DNA of 64,000 nt from Nymphaea colorata (taxonomy: Eukaryota; Streptophyta; Magnoliopsida; Nymphaeales; Nymphaeaceae), in assembly GCF_008831285.2 (NCBI RefSeq), contig NC_045145.1:310001-374000 (forward strand), read 5' to 3'. The position numbers were made by a program, and so were the translations under genes. Of the stretch, positions 23,905-33,905 are shown piece by piece. Under the pieces are notes generated by a model that worked only from the letters and a program-made list of their open reading frames with translations, did not search any database and was not told the origin of the DNA. Every line of letters starts with the position of its first letter. Position 1 is the first letter of the stretch.

Positions 23905-25625
23905 GTTAGAACCAAGCCAGGTTCTTGGTTGAACCAGGTCAAATTCAAGGTTCCATTATATGCCGAATTGCCTAAAGGCCTAGTTTACTAACCTCAAGTG
24001 TTTAATCACAATAGAACCTTGACATGTTTTGGATTATTTTCTTAAGCTCTCATCCTTCTCCTAGTCCAAGTTTCATCTTGCATAGTAACACATTCCAAGC
24101 ACATGAATACACCCTATAAAGGTCAAAAAATCTTTATCCCTCACATAGTATCCAAGTACACTTTGTTTAAAAATGAGAATCTTAAAATTGTAAGGCTTGC
24201 ATGAACCCTAAGAACCCAGCAAACTTGCACTCATCACCCTATTTGTTAATGCTCTTTAAACATTAATTAGATTCATCTTAAAGACGCTTCAAGCAATTCA
24301 CTTTTCCCCTATTCACACTGAAGGCAATAACAGCGAGATATGGGTCACATATTGCAATGTTTCCACGATTTCAATATGAAATAGCATCCTTGAACTTCGT
24401 ACTGTTACCAGAAAATAGTTTTATAGATATGGCCATCGGCATGTTTATGGGACTGGCTTCATGCATTTTTTCATGCTTGAAAATACCAAAGAAATAGTAC
24501 TTTCTTTGATATAACGCTAAGCTTCCTTTAACATTGGTGGCTTCAATTACTAGGAAATAGAATGAAAATTTTCTACATTCATTTTCGCCCTTAAAGGAAG
24601 AGCGGTCTTCTATTTAACTAGAAGGGCCATTTTGGTCACTTTTAGTCCATAACACATCATCATTTGTTAAGGGCAATTGCAAATAACATGCCACAATGAC
24701 ACAATGCTCACATCATATAATTCCCATCCTCCTCATTCAAGGGTTTTTCTGTTAATAAAATTGGACTTCACTCCAAAACTTACCGGAATTTTACATTTTT
24801 GTTCATTCGCCTTGTTGTGCATTTTTTTTTTACGGCTTATGGGTTTCGCTTTATGCATTTTCGCACACTTGAAAAGATCAAAGATATATTTTTTTTTTAA
24901 GATAACACCAAGCCTCTTCTAACATTGTTGGCTTCAAATCCTAGGAAATAAAGTGAAATTTTTTCAAGTTTCACTTTTTGCCCATTATAAGAAAGAGGGG
25001 TTTCTAGTCCATAACACACGGTCTCTTGTTAGGGGCCATTACATTTAACATTCTTCAATAATGCAATGATGCTCATTGCTGACAATTCTCACCCTCCTCA
25101 TTCAAGGGCTTTTTTTTTAGATAAAATTAGACTGTGGCCCAAAAATTACCAGAATTATACAATTTTGTTCAATTTGCTTGTTGCACATTTTTTTTGGAAG
25201 ATTTGTGAAATTGTGAGCTGAGGATATATTAAAGCAAAATTTTAGAAAATGGAGAGAATTTATGTGAACTCAAATTATGGCAATTGGGGTATCCTTACTT
25301 GAGAATATGAAATGAACAACGATAATAATGGACAAATTTCCAAGCCTCTTTTGTGTATCTTTCATTGGGAGTGTGCAAGTTGTTCTACAAGATTAGCCAC
25401 TCAAATGGCTCACAAATGCACAAATATGTTAAGCAAATCATTCTAAAGGCCTGTACATGACCAATGCAAGTGACAGCACTCAATGAAAGCAATCACACTG
25501 CATTTCTACATCCAACTATTTAGCATATTGGTAACTGCCGTCTGACCATTTTAGCTAATGACTAGTTGTGCCCTTGAAATCTTATTGTATATGTTGATGT
25601 AGTTGAATTATCCTTTTGTCATTCT
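23905..25625. other. 3' flank of RLK-C, with a 392-bp tandem duplication
   Basis: Positions 23905-24310 match 2450-3560, the 3' flank of RLK-A. Positions 24330-25600 match 49510-50350, the 3' flank of RLK-D. Inside, a block of about 392 bp starting TTATGGG is present twice (24445-24836 and 24837-25200), while the RLK-D flank has it once. Both flanks contain a plus-strand reading frame ending in GLASCIF(A/S)CLK-type sequence (about 24330-24499 and 49527-49709), which may be a remnant exon of an unknown gene. Nothing else coding is supported. Confidence 0.5.
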
Positions 25626-25978
25626 TCAAGTCTTCTGTCGTATCCTTCTTAGACCTGCAACCACTTGCTTCATTTCCATTCTCTCGTTTGTAGACTCCCT
25701 TGAACACAAAAAGCCTATCTCCATGATCATCACCAGCAGCTCTTTCCTAGCAGTGGCAGCTGATCTTTCAGTTGCAGTATTGTTGCTTTCGTTTAGAAGA
25801 TGGCTGTTGATGACATCTGAAATTGCGACTGGAAATGCTTCAGCCACCCATTGCCTCAAACTAAAATCCCCATCAAACTGTTCATCAGTAGGTTTTCTTC
25901 TGGTAGACATCTCCAGGAGAAGAATTCCATAACTGTAGACATTGGCTTTGGCCGACACATTTCTGGCCATCCCAAATT
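25626..25978 (-). pseudogene. RLK-C exon 2 (kinase C-lobe)
   Basis: This exon encodes the C-lobe: EFGMARNVSAK, VYSYGILLLEMSTRRKPTDE, LRQWVAEAFP and the usual C-terminal helices ending RRIRQKT, with the stop at 25626-25628. The reading frame itself is open. The splice acceptor is broken: positions 25979-25980 read AT on the minus strand where RLK-B, RLK-D and RLK-E have AG (TTAG|AATTTGGG elsewhere, TTAT|AATTTGGG here). Its exon 1 lies 10.9 kb away on the other side of the chromovirus insertion. The link rests on the matching intron sequence on both sides of that insertion. Confidence 0.88.
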
Positions 25979-26836
25979 ATAATTCAACCACTCAACAATA
26001 TTAGACATGATTAGAAAGCACAGTATAATTTGTTAATTCTCATGTATAACACAATTGCATTAATTGGTTTTGGTATAGAGGCCTGGAAATTAATGGACAT
26101 AAGATCAATTGAACCTCCAAGCCTGCCTTTCTCTTGTTGTGTTCAAATATATACATCTAAAAAGAATACAAGATTATGATTTAGAACTGAAGTCCTATAT
26201 ATATGATATTCAAGTGCTCTTACAATAATTCAACATCTATCCAGATTTTTCCTATGGGCCATGTGAGATTTGTTGAGACTCATTAAATGTATGGTGCAGT
26301 GATTTCACAACATAAAGGCCTAATTAAACTCATATTCCTTCTAATTCTCCTGTGACCTTTCTCAAGGTTCTCTTAAATGGCTCCTAAATCGAGTGAATTA
26401 TTCATTAATGCCGATTGTTAGCCATTCTTAAGCCATCAGGTAAAAAGGTATTTATCATTAGGATTCTTTTATACAAGAAAGGAAAAAAGTTTATAACTTA
26501 TGCTAAAAGAAGAAGATCAATTGAAGATTCTTGTCTGTTGAGGACATGCAAACAACAGATGTGTACATGAGCATGAAACAATGCAAAAATTAGCTTGCAA
26601 CACCATAAGCCATACGAAGAACGAATGCATTGTCCATGTAAAATAGTTTATCAATGACATTTATATTATTGAGCTAGGAACCACTTGTGCATGTCTTTAT
26701 GTGTAAACTACCAAATCAAGATGATTAGATGGATCATGGGTGTTCTCACATCAATTAATATATTTATTGATATCATATTGCAAACCACAGAATAGTATAA
26801 TTAGTTAAGCCACATAAGGCAGGACAAATTATATAC

Positions 26837-26867
<31 letters not shown>

Positions 26868-27059
26868 TGTAATTGAAATCAGTGGGCTACCTATGTTACT
26901 GATGACTCTTTTTCATATTTTTTGACCCTAAAGGCAGTCCCAATGCTAAAAGCGGTTGTCAAAACATTGGCTATCATGAATTCATTTTTTTGCAATGTTT
27001 TAAACAATACAAAATAAAAAAAAAAACTTACTCTGCTGATTTACATATAAATAAATAAA

Positions 27060-27110
<51 letters not shown>

Positions 27111-27144
27111 TCCAATAATACTGGCAAACCCACCCACTCTATCT
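25979..27144 (-). other. RLK-C intron, downstream part
   Basis: This sequence aligns with the RLK-E intron (58041-59450): TTTTCCTATGGGCCATGTGAG, ATAAAGGCCTAATTAAACTC and CTAAATCGAGTGAATTATTCA are shared. It contains microsatellites at 26842-26868 and 27063-27110. It lacks the 0.27-kb GGGCC-rich MITE that RLK-D and RLK-E carry at the corresponding place (26180 here), so it shows the empty site. Confidence 0.75.
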
Positions 27145-27149
27145 TTGTC
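27145..27149. repeat. Target-site duplication, left copy (TTGTC)
   Basis: The five bases before the LTR match the five bases after the other LTR at 36689-36693. Joining the flanks gives CTTTGTCTCTC, which matches the uninterrupted intron sequence of RLK-D at about 56698-56708. Confidence 0.85.
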
Positions 27150-30100
27150 TATCACACCCCAACCTTTTTTACCCTCAAACACAGTTTTTTTTTAGTCTAA
27201 CATAAAGCATTGAAGTGTGACGACACAACATTTCAAAAAATGGAGCTATGTCATTCCAAACAATGGGGCGAACTTTCATTCATATAACAATCTTGATTCA
27301 TATAAAATCACATCTAAGTGTATAACAAAAATGCCCAAACCACAACTTTGATGCCTAACAAAAATAAGACATCAAAAAGATGAAACCATGACTCACCGGC
27401 ACTACCAAAGACCCAAAACGTCCCCAGTAGGATGTGAGTGAAACCATCTGATCAACCTGCTGCCCCTGGTCTGCCAAAACCTGAAAAAAAAAACAACTGA
27501 AGGCTTAGCCTTCGCAGTATGGTAACAAGCCAGGAAAATTTCAAACCCTATTAGGTAGGAATCAAATCTGAGAACAATCATAAAAACAATTTATCGTCAT
27601 ATCGTGTCAGGGCATAGGCACATCATTTGCCAAGAAAACCACTAACATAGACCATGACATGAAAAGGCCACTCAAGGGCCATAGTAACACAATCGCAATC
27701 ACATGCAAGACATGTTAAACATTCCATTTCAGTCATAGCATTCACATGCCCATCAATCACATACATTCGATTACACACATTTCATTCATATACATTCATT
27801 TTCATTAGCTTTAGTGAATTGACAGTTCCTGTGGGTGCAAACACGGGCACGTGCACACCGCGGGTGGCCTAGAGCCGAGAGACAACCCCCGTGGTAGCTC
27901 AGAACAATATCGATTCATTCATCCGCTGCAGCGGTAGAGCACGCATCCATGGATGTGTGAATTCCAATGAGAGATACTCATCCTTTCCTAGGACACTCAG
28001 GTTGGGAAGGTGGGAGCCCAACGCTCCAAGCGCATCAAACAACAGTACCCTGGGGCCTTGCACCACCTGCACTCCGAACAGGCGAGACCAGTGGTGAAAG
28101 CGGGATGTTTCCCAAACACATAGCCACATCCCACTGGCCTCTCATCTCTTATTCTTTTATTATTATCATTATAATTGCACATTCACAAAATGACTAGATA
28201 GCTCATGAGGTTGGTGCACTTCACGAGTGCACCCACACCTCCAATTGCCTCCACATGAGGTCTACACATAACATTAATAGTCATAGGTAGCCGTCATAAA
28301 ATACGGGTACAACTACCCTCCAATTTCAATCAATTGCACTATTGCCCACAGCAATACATATGCAACAAATCACAACATTCACATCCTATCAAACGCATCA
28401 ATCAGATCTTTCAAAACTTGGCCAAATCTCGGAGAGTAGTTTCGATCTGTGATGGCTCGTAGCTGTCCTATGCAATTATCATTCTATGATGCCCTCTAAT
28501 GCACAATCGGGGTCGAGGAGGCACTTGACTCGATACCCCACCTCATCTGTCCTAATCTGTTATCAATTCTAGCATGCACATGCAAATGCGTAACAGTTTC
28601 CAAAACAAGCTTCTAATAGCTTTTCAAAACAGAACTTGTCACATGACAAATCATTCACAATCACACACATCAGTCACACCTTTCAAAACTTAGCCAAACC
28701 ACAGAGAGTAGTCTCGATCCGTGATTGGCTCGTATTTGTCCTAGACAATTATCATTCTAGGATGCTTTCTAATGCATAATTGGGGTCGAGGAGATACTCG
28801 ACTCGATACCCCACCTCATCTGTCCTAAGTAGTTATCAATTCTAACATGCACATGCAAATGCGTAACATTTTCAAAACATGCTTCCTATAGCCTTTCAAA
28901 ACAAATCATATCATATAACAAACAATTCGCATGCATACACACATTCATTCTCCAAAACAATCCATCAATCACATCACAATCCTACGATCCCATGATCCTA
29001 GGAACACACATTCACACAATTGCCCAGGCAGGGATTTGCCTGGAATGCCGCCATACCACATGTGCGATTCTCATGTGTTTTCCATAGTTGAGGCATCTTC
29101 CCTACCTTTAATATTCTCAACATACAACTCATATGTACATCAATAGAAGCCCATTTTCCAAGCTTGCTAAAACGGTTCTAAACCTTCACCACAACATCAC
29201 AATCTCTACCATGCTTTCCTATTGCTTTGAAGGTCAACACATCATGCTAGAAAAACACTTATACACATAGATCCTCGTCTGTCTCAAAATGGGCACAAAC
29301 TTCTCCAAAATAGCGACATCCCTAGCATGCCTTCTAAATCATCAATTTTTAATTCTAGCATGCTCAAACAATAATTATATGTGCTCCAAAGGAAAATATA
29401 CAATTAAGTAGGCTCAATTACGCCTTGCTCACCCCAAATCAAGAGTCTAGACTGCTGCAATCCTTCCGGCAGCCACCTGACGAGTCCAAGTGTACCAAGC
29501 GGCGAAAATTTCTCATTGCTGCATCCACCAATGCCTTAAAGCCGCTGCTATGAGGGGGAAGACAAGTCCCCAAGCTGAAATCCGACCAAACAATCGTAAA
29601 TAGTGTGAGCTTTTGCAAAAGACAGGTCAAAAGGGAAAATCTACCGTTACAAGAAGGGAAGTCGGCCATGAGTATGAGGTTTGGCTGAGGGTGAGAGCGT
29701 GTGAGAAAAGAGAAAGAGAGCAGGTGCTAGGGAGCGAGGGCGCTGAGAGAGAGAAGTGAGCATGAGCTGAGCGTGCTTGAGCAGAGAACGTGGGTGAGGG
29801 AGGTGCTGACAGAGGGAAGTTAGAAGAGCAGAGTGAGCGCGAGAGAGACGAGAGTGTGCAAAGAGGGAAAGAGAGATCGTGCGAGCAGAGGGAGGGCACT
29901 GACGAAGAGGAGAGGGCTCGAACAGAGAGCCTGGACAGAGAGGGAGTGCGGGAGAGAGGGCTGGTAGAAAGGGGGATAACATGGGCGAGAGAGGGAGAGA
30001 TAGGAAGAGAGACCGCTGGTTCACCTGAGCGCCGCCCCTGCCGCTGTCCACTTCCGTCACTGCCACACTGACCTCTGTCTTTCTCGTCTCTGTATTGTGG

Positions 30101-30258
30101 TCGTAACAAAGGGAGAGACGAAGAGGGGAAATGAGGGAGACAAGGGAAAGATGAGGGAGAGGAGGGTGACGTCGGGCTCCCTTCCACGAGTGGAGCTCGG
30201 GTCCGGGTCTGGACCCGCTCCAGCCCAAACTGTCTTAAACAAAAGAACGAGCGTTACA
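27150..30258 (-). repeat. Chromovirus LTR, downstream (3') copy, 3109 bp
   Basis: Aligns with 33906-36688 along its whole length except for two blocks. It carries about 595 bp (29577-30171) that is absent from the other LTR, a GAGAGA-rich stretch. It lacks 263 bp present in the other LTR (junction at 29056/29057). Overlapping minus-strand ORFs of 186 and 193 codons in the GA-rich block are Ser/Pro/Leu low-complexity translations without homology that I recognise, so I do not call them genes. Confidence 0.9.
28409..28930. repeat. 272-bp tandem duplication inside the LTR
   Basis: TTTCAAAACTTGGCC at 28409 and TTTCAAAACTTAGCC at 28681 start two diverged copies containing GGGGTCGAGGAG and GATACCCCACCTCATCTGTCC. 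The other LTR has the same pair with the same 272-bp period (35168 and 35440), so the duplication predates the insertion. Confidence 0.85.
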
Positions 30259-30275
30259 TCCTACCCTCCTTAAAT
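30259..30275 (-). promoter_or_regulatory. Polypurine tract of the chromovirus
   Basis: Read on the minus strand, AAGGAGGGTAGGA directly precedes the LTR start TGTAAC. This is the expected primer position for plus-strand DNA synthesis. It follows a short reading frame that ends with the FEDEILF-like tail common at the end of Tekay/Del pol genes. Confidence 0.75.
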
Positions 30276-30317
30276 AAAATTTCGTCCTCGAAATTTAGAT
30301 CATACCTCAAAGCAAAA

Positions 30318-30480
30318 GAAAATGTGGATATTTCTTTCGCATATCCTCCTCGAGTTCCCATGTGCTCTCCTTCAACCCATGGTGTTGTCATTCCACTTTC
30401 ACTCAAGAAATCCTCTTCGTGCGAAGCACTTACTCTTTTTGATCCACTATTCTAATAGGCTTTTCTTCCATTATCAAATC
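30318..30480 (-). pseudogene. Chromodomain remnant of pol
   Basis: The minus strand encodes KPIRIVDQKE, a stop, then VKVEWQHHGLKESTWELEED and RKKYPHF. This fits the C-terminal chromodomain of plant chromoviruses, which is thought to bind modified histone tails and guide integration. Two in-frame stops show that it is degenerate. Motif recognition only. Confidence 0.65.
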
Positions 30481-30509
30481 ATCTTGCACTTGAATACCTT
30501 GAAAGTCAA

Positions 30510-31560
30510 TCACATGCGTAGGATCTGGTATATACTTCCGAAGCATGGAAGCATGTAAAAAACATCATGAACATGACTCAAGTTGGGTGGTAGTGCCAAT
30601 CTGTGTGCCGCCAAACCAATCTTCTCTAAGATCTCAAACGATCCAATGAACCTCGGACTCAACTTTCCCTTAATACCAAATCGAAAAACACCTTTAGTAG
30701 GTGAAATCTTCAAGCACACATGATTACCCACCTCAAAAGCCAACTCTCTATGTCGAATGTCGGCATAGCTCTTCTGTCTACTCTGAGCAGTTAACAACTT
30801 CTTCCTTATTAATTGCACTTGGTCGGTATAGTGTCGCAATACAAAAAGGTTATCGATCTTGTCATCACCCAATTTGGTCTAACAAGCTGGCGATCTGCAT
30901 GGCCTTCCATACAAGGCCTCAAAAGGTGTCATCCCAATCCTAAAGTGGTAACTGTCATTATATGCAAATTCTGTCAATCTCACATGTTTATCCCATTCTC
31001 CTTTTCAGTCCAAGACACATGCACGCAACATATCCTCTAAGGTTTGAATGGTCCTCTCAGATTGCCCATCAGTTTGGGGGTGGAACGTTGTGCTCAGCCT
31101 AAGCATAGTACCCAATGCCCTTTGCAATTGCCCCCAAAACCTAGAGGTAAAACATGGATCTCGATCCGCAACGATAGACTTTGGCACTCCATGCAATCTC
31201 AATATCTCGCTAATATATAACTTTGCGAGACTTTCTAAAGACTGACTGATTCTTACAGGCAGAAAATGAGCGGACTTCGTAAGTCGATCAACAATCACCC
31301 ATATGAGATCATGTTGTCTTCTGGTATGAAGCAAACCAACCAGAAAATCCATCGTAACGTCTTCCCATTTCCACACAGGGATATCAATTCTTTGCAACAA
31401 GCCTCCTGGTTGTTGATGCTCTGCTTTGACCCGCTGGCAAACTAAGCACTTTGCTACATATTCTGTAATTTCATGCTTCATTACGGGCCACCAAAAATTT
31501 TCTTTTCATATCCTGAAACATCTTTGTACTGCCAGCGTTTATAAAGAACTTAGATTTATG
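30510..31560 (-). pseudogene. Integrase remnant of the chromovirus
   Basis: The N-terminal zinc-binding part shows [11 protein letters not shown], but the second His position reads IN(A)G instead of IHPG. The catalytic core has all three acidic positions: MDFLVGL (Asp), VADRDPCF (Asp) and [13 protein letters not shown] (Glu). The C-terminal part (30872-30510) carries the GPY/F-type module (GKLSPRFIGSFEILEKIG) and the HDVFYMLP segment. The core and C-terminal parts are in different frames, with a stop near 31005, so no full integrase could be made. Confidence 0.85.
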
Positions 31561-31725
31561 AGCTTCATCAAGCAACTAACGCTTTACCCATTCATCTCTC
31601 GGGACCCACAATCTTTGTCAAAACCACAATGAACCATCTTCATCTTGATGCCAAAGAGAATCTACCTTCTCACTTTCTTCCATGTTCTTAGCAAAATCGA
31701 AATCTTCCATTTGCTTCAGTATAAG

Positions 31726-32496
31726 TTATTCCATCAAAGGATGTCGTATCATGGCAGTCATCGTTGCTTTGTTCTTGCCACAAAGGTAAGGCTGCCATGC
31801 TATCACATCTTGCAACAATGTCCATGAAGGAGCCAACATACTACACATTGTTGCCTTAGCATGTCTACTCAAAGCATCAGCCACTACATTCGCCTTGCCT
31901 GGATGATATGATATGGTGAAATCGTAATCCTTTAAGTATTCAATCCAACTTCTTTGCCTCAGATTTAGATCCTTTTGGAAAAATATATACTTCAATGACT
32001 TGTGATCTGTAAACACCTCAAACATTGCCCCATAGAGATAGTGTCTCCATATTTTCAATGCAAACACAGCCGCTCCCAACTCCAAATCATGAGTGGGATA
32101 GTGTTGCTCAAGTACCTTCAATTGTCTTGATGCATAAGCCACTATATGGCCATGTTGTATCAATACACATCCATAACTGATTCCCGTTGTATCGGTGTAC
32201 ACTACAAAACTAGAATAACTTGATGGAAGCGTCAGGATAGGAACAGTAGTAAGCTTGTCCTTCAAAGTTTGGAAACTCTTTTCGCACTCTTCATTCCAAA
32301 CAAACCTCACTCCTTTTCTTAATAGCTTAGTATTGGGCGTAGCTATTTTTGAAAAGTCTTGTATAAACCTGCAATGATATCCTGCCAATACCAAAAAGCT
32401 TCTAACCTCAGTTGCATTGCACGGCGTCTTTCCACCTTGTACAGCTGACACCTTAGCCGGATCAACGGAAATTGCATCCTTCGAGATCATGATCAA
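31726..32496 (-). pseudogene. RNase H remnant of the chromovirus
   Basis: An open stretch of 256 codons. It starts in the RT thumb/connection ([20 protein letters not shown]), continues into RNase H with [15 protein letters not shown] (first catalytic Asp), the [20 protein letters not shown] helix (Glu) and [11 protein letters not shown] (Asp), and ends with [15 protein letters not shown], the usual Ty3/gypsy RNase H terminus. It is out of frame with the RT part upstream. Confidence 0.88.
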
Positions 32497-33110
32497 GGAA
32501 GTTTACCCTCTCTAGCCAAATTTCACATTTTGAGTATTTGGCATAAAGCTTATGCTTGCGCAAAAGACCCAATACACTTCTCAAGTGATCTCTATGCTCT
32601 GTCTTACTATCTGAGTACACCAAAATACCATCCACAAAAACAATCACAAACCGATCCAAGTAGTCTTGAAAACCCGATTCATGAGGTCCATAAACGCTGC
32701 GGGAGTATTGGTCAACCCAAAAGACATGACCCTGAATTCATATTGTCCACATCTAGTTCAAAAACAGTCTTAGAAACATCTTCCTCCCGTATCAAAAGTT
32801 GATAATAACATGTCCTCAGATCGATCTTGGAGAATACCTTTGCATTCTTGAGTTGATCAAACAAGTCTTCAATCCTAGGAAGCAGATACTTATTCTTGAT
32901 GGTGACTTGATTTAACATGCGGTAACCTATACACAAGCGCATTGTTCCATCCCTCTTCTTAACAAACAACATATGTTCTCCCCAAGGTGACACACTAGGT
33001 TGAAAGAAGCCCTTATCTAAGAGATCCTGCAATTGCTTCTTCAGTTCTTCCAACTTTGCCGCTGCCATACGGTATGGTGCCTTAGAAATAGGAGTTGTCT
33101 TTGGTAACAA
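32462..33110 (-). pseudogene. Reverse transcriptase remnant of the chromovirus
   Basis: Two frames carry the RT. Positions 33110-32712 encode the fingers and palm ([20 protein letters not shown], then [13 protein letters not shown], with the first catalytic Asp). After a frame change near 32760, sequence like [13 protein letters not shown] is readable in another frame. Positions 32659-32462 carry the active-site motif FVDGILVYS. The consensus is (F/Y)xDD; here the second Asp is Gly, which removes a metal ligand. It is inactive even apart from the frameshifts. Confidence 0.9.
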
Positions 33111-33359
33111 CTCTTATCTTCAATTTAACTTCTCGTGTTGGAGGCAAATTTAACAGTTCCTCAGGAAATACATCGGGGTACTCACTCACAATGGCAGCAT
33201 CCTATAACCTCACCGGTTCAATTTCATTGGTCAACACATTGACCAAGAAAGCAACCCTCCATTTTCTATCAAACGTTTGGTCTTAAATGCAGACACCATT
33301 AGCTTGTCAGTTCGACTAGCTTTTCGTGCTTGGAAATCTCTTGGTTTCATCTCATTCGT

Positions 33360-33480
33360 CCACAATCGTATCTACTTCTCTCTACAATCTATAGTGGCAC
33401 AATGTGTGCATAGCCAATCCAAGCCCAAAATAACATCAAACTCACTAAAACTTATGAATTACCAACTGTGTAGGTAAGTG
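33360..33480 (-). pseudogene. C-terminal protease fragment
   Basis: The minus strand reads FDVILGLDWLCTHCATIDCRE. This is the conserved region after the active site of gypsy-type aspartic proteases (usually ILGMDWL...IDC). The active-site part itself (DTGA-like) is not visible, and only about 400 bp remain between this fragment and the primer site, so gag and the protease N-terminus have been deleted. Confidence 0.75.
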
Positions 33481-33889
33481 AAATAGGTGGGTCTCCACGT
33501 CCATCGTTTGGCATAACCATTCAACAAATACGAACTATAATTAAGTTTGTCACATTCTGGTATCTTAAGGAGCTCAAAGATGTGTTCACCCTCTTCAATT
33601 CATTCCTCTGCCTTAATAGGGTTTGGGCACCCACACTAGTCTGGGCGTACTATTGCCCTGACATACTATCATCCAATGTGGTATGCCCATCAGAATGGGC
33701 TGAACTTAGCTCGCTTCCTACCCCAACATTGGTACTCCAATTGTACACACCAGAACCCTCATTCTCAAACAACGTCCATGGCCAATCTCTCGAATCAAAG
33801 CACAGAAGTGCATCGACACAATATCTCAAAACATCAATCACATTCTGTACATATAGTTTAACTCACATCCATAGTGGGGTTTTGCCATA

Positions 33890-33901
33890 GCTATGATACC
33901 A
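33890..33901 (-). promoter_or_regulatory. Primer-binding site (initiator Met-tRNA-like)
   Basis: On the minus strand TGGTATCATAGC lies four bases after the LTR end. It differs at one base from TGGTATCAGAGC, the common primer site complementary to the 3' end of plant initiator tRNA-Met. Its position fixes the direction of the element as minus strand. Confidence 0.8.
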
Positions 33902-33905
33902 AAAC

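Noticed and set aside
27891-28197. Short ORFs on both strands in the LTR, repeated at 34541-34952
   Set aside because: The frames are not preserved between the two LTRs and have no domain; LTRs are normally non-coding.
29627-30228. Two overlapping minus-strand ORFs of 186 and 193 codons
   Set aside because: They lie in the GA-rich block of one LTR; the translations are Ser/Pro/Leu low complexity without domain, and the block is missing in the partner LTR.
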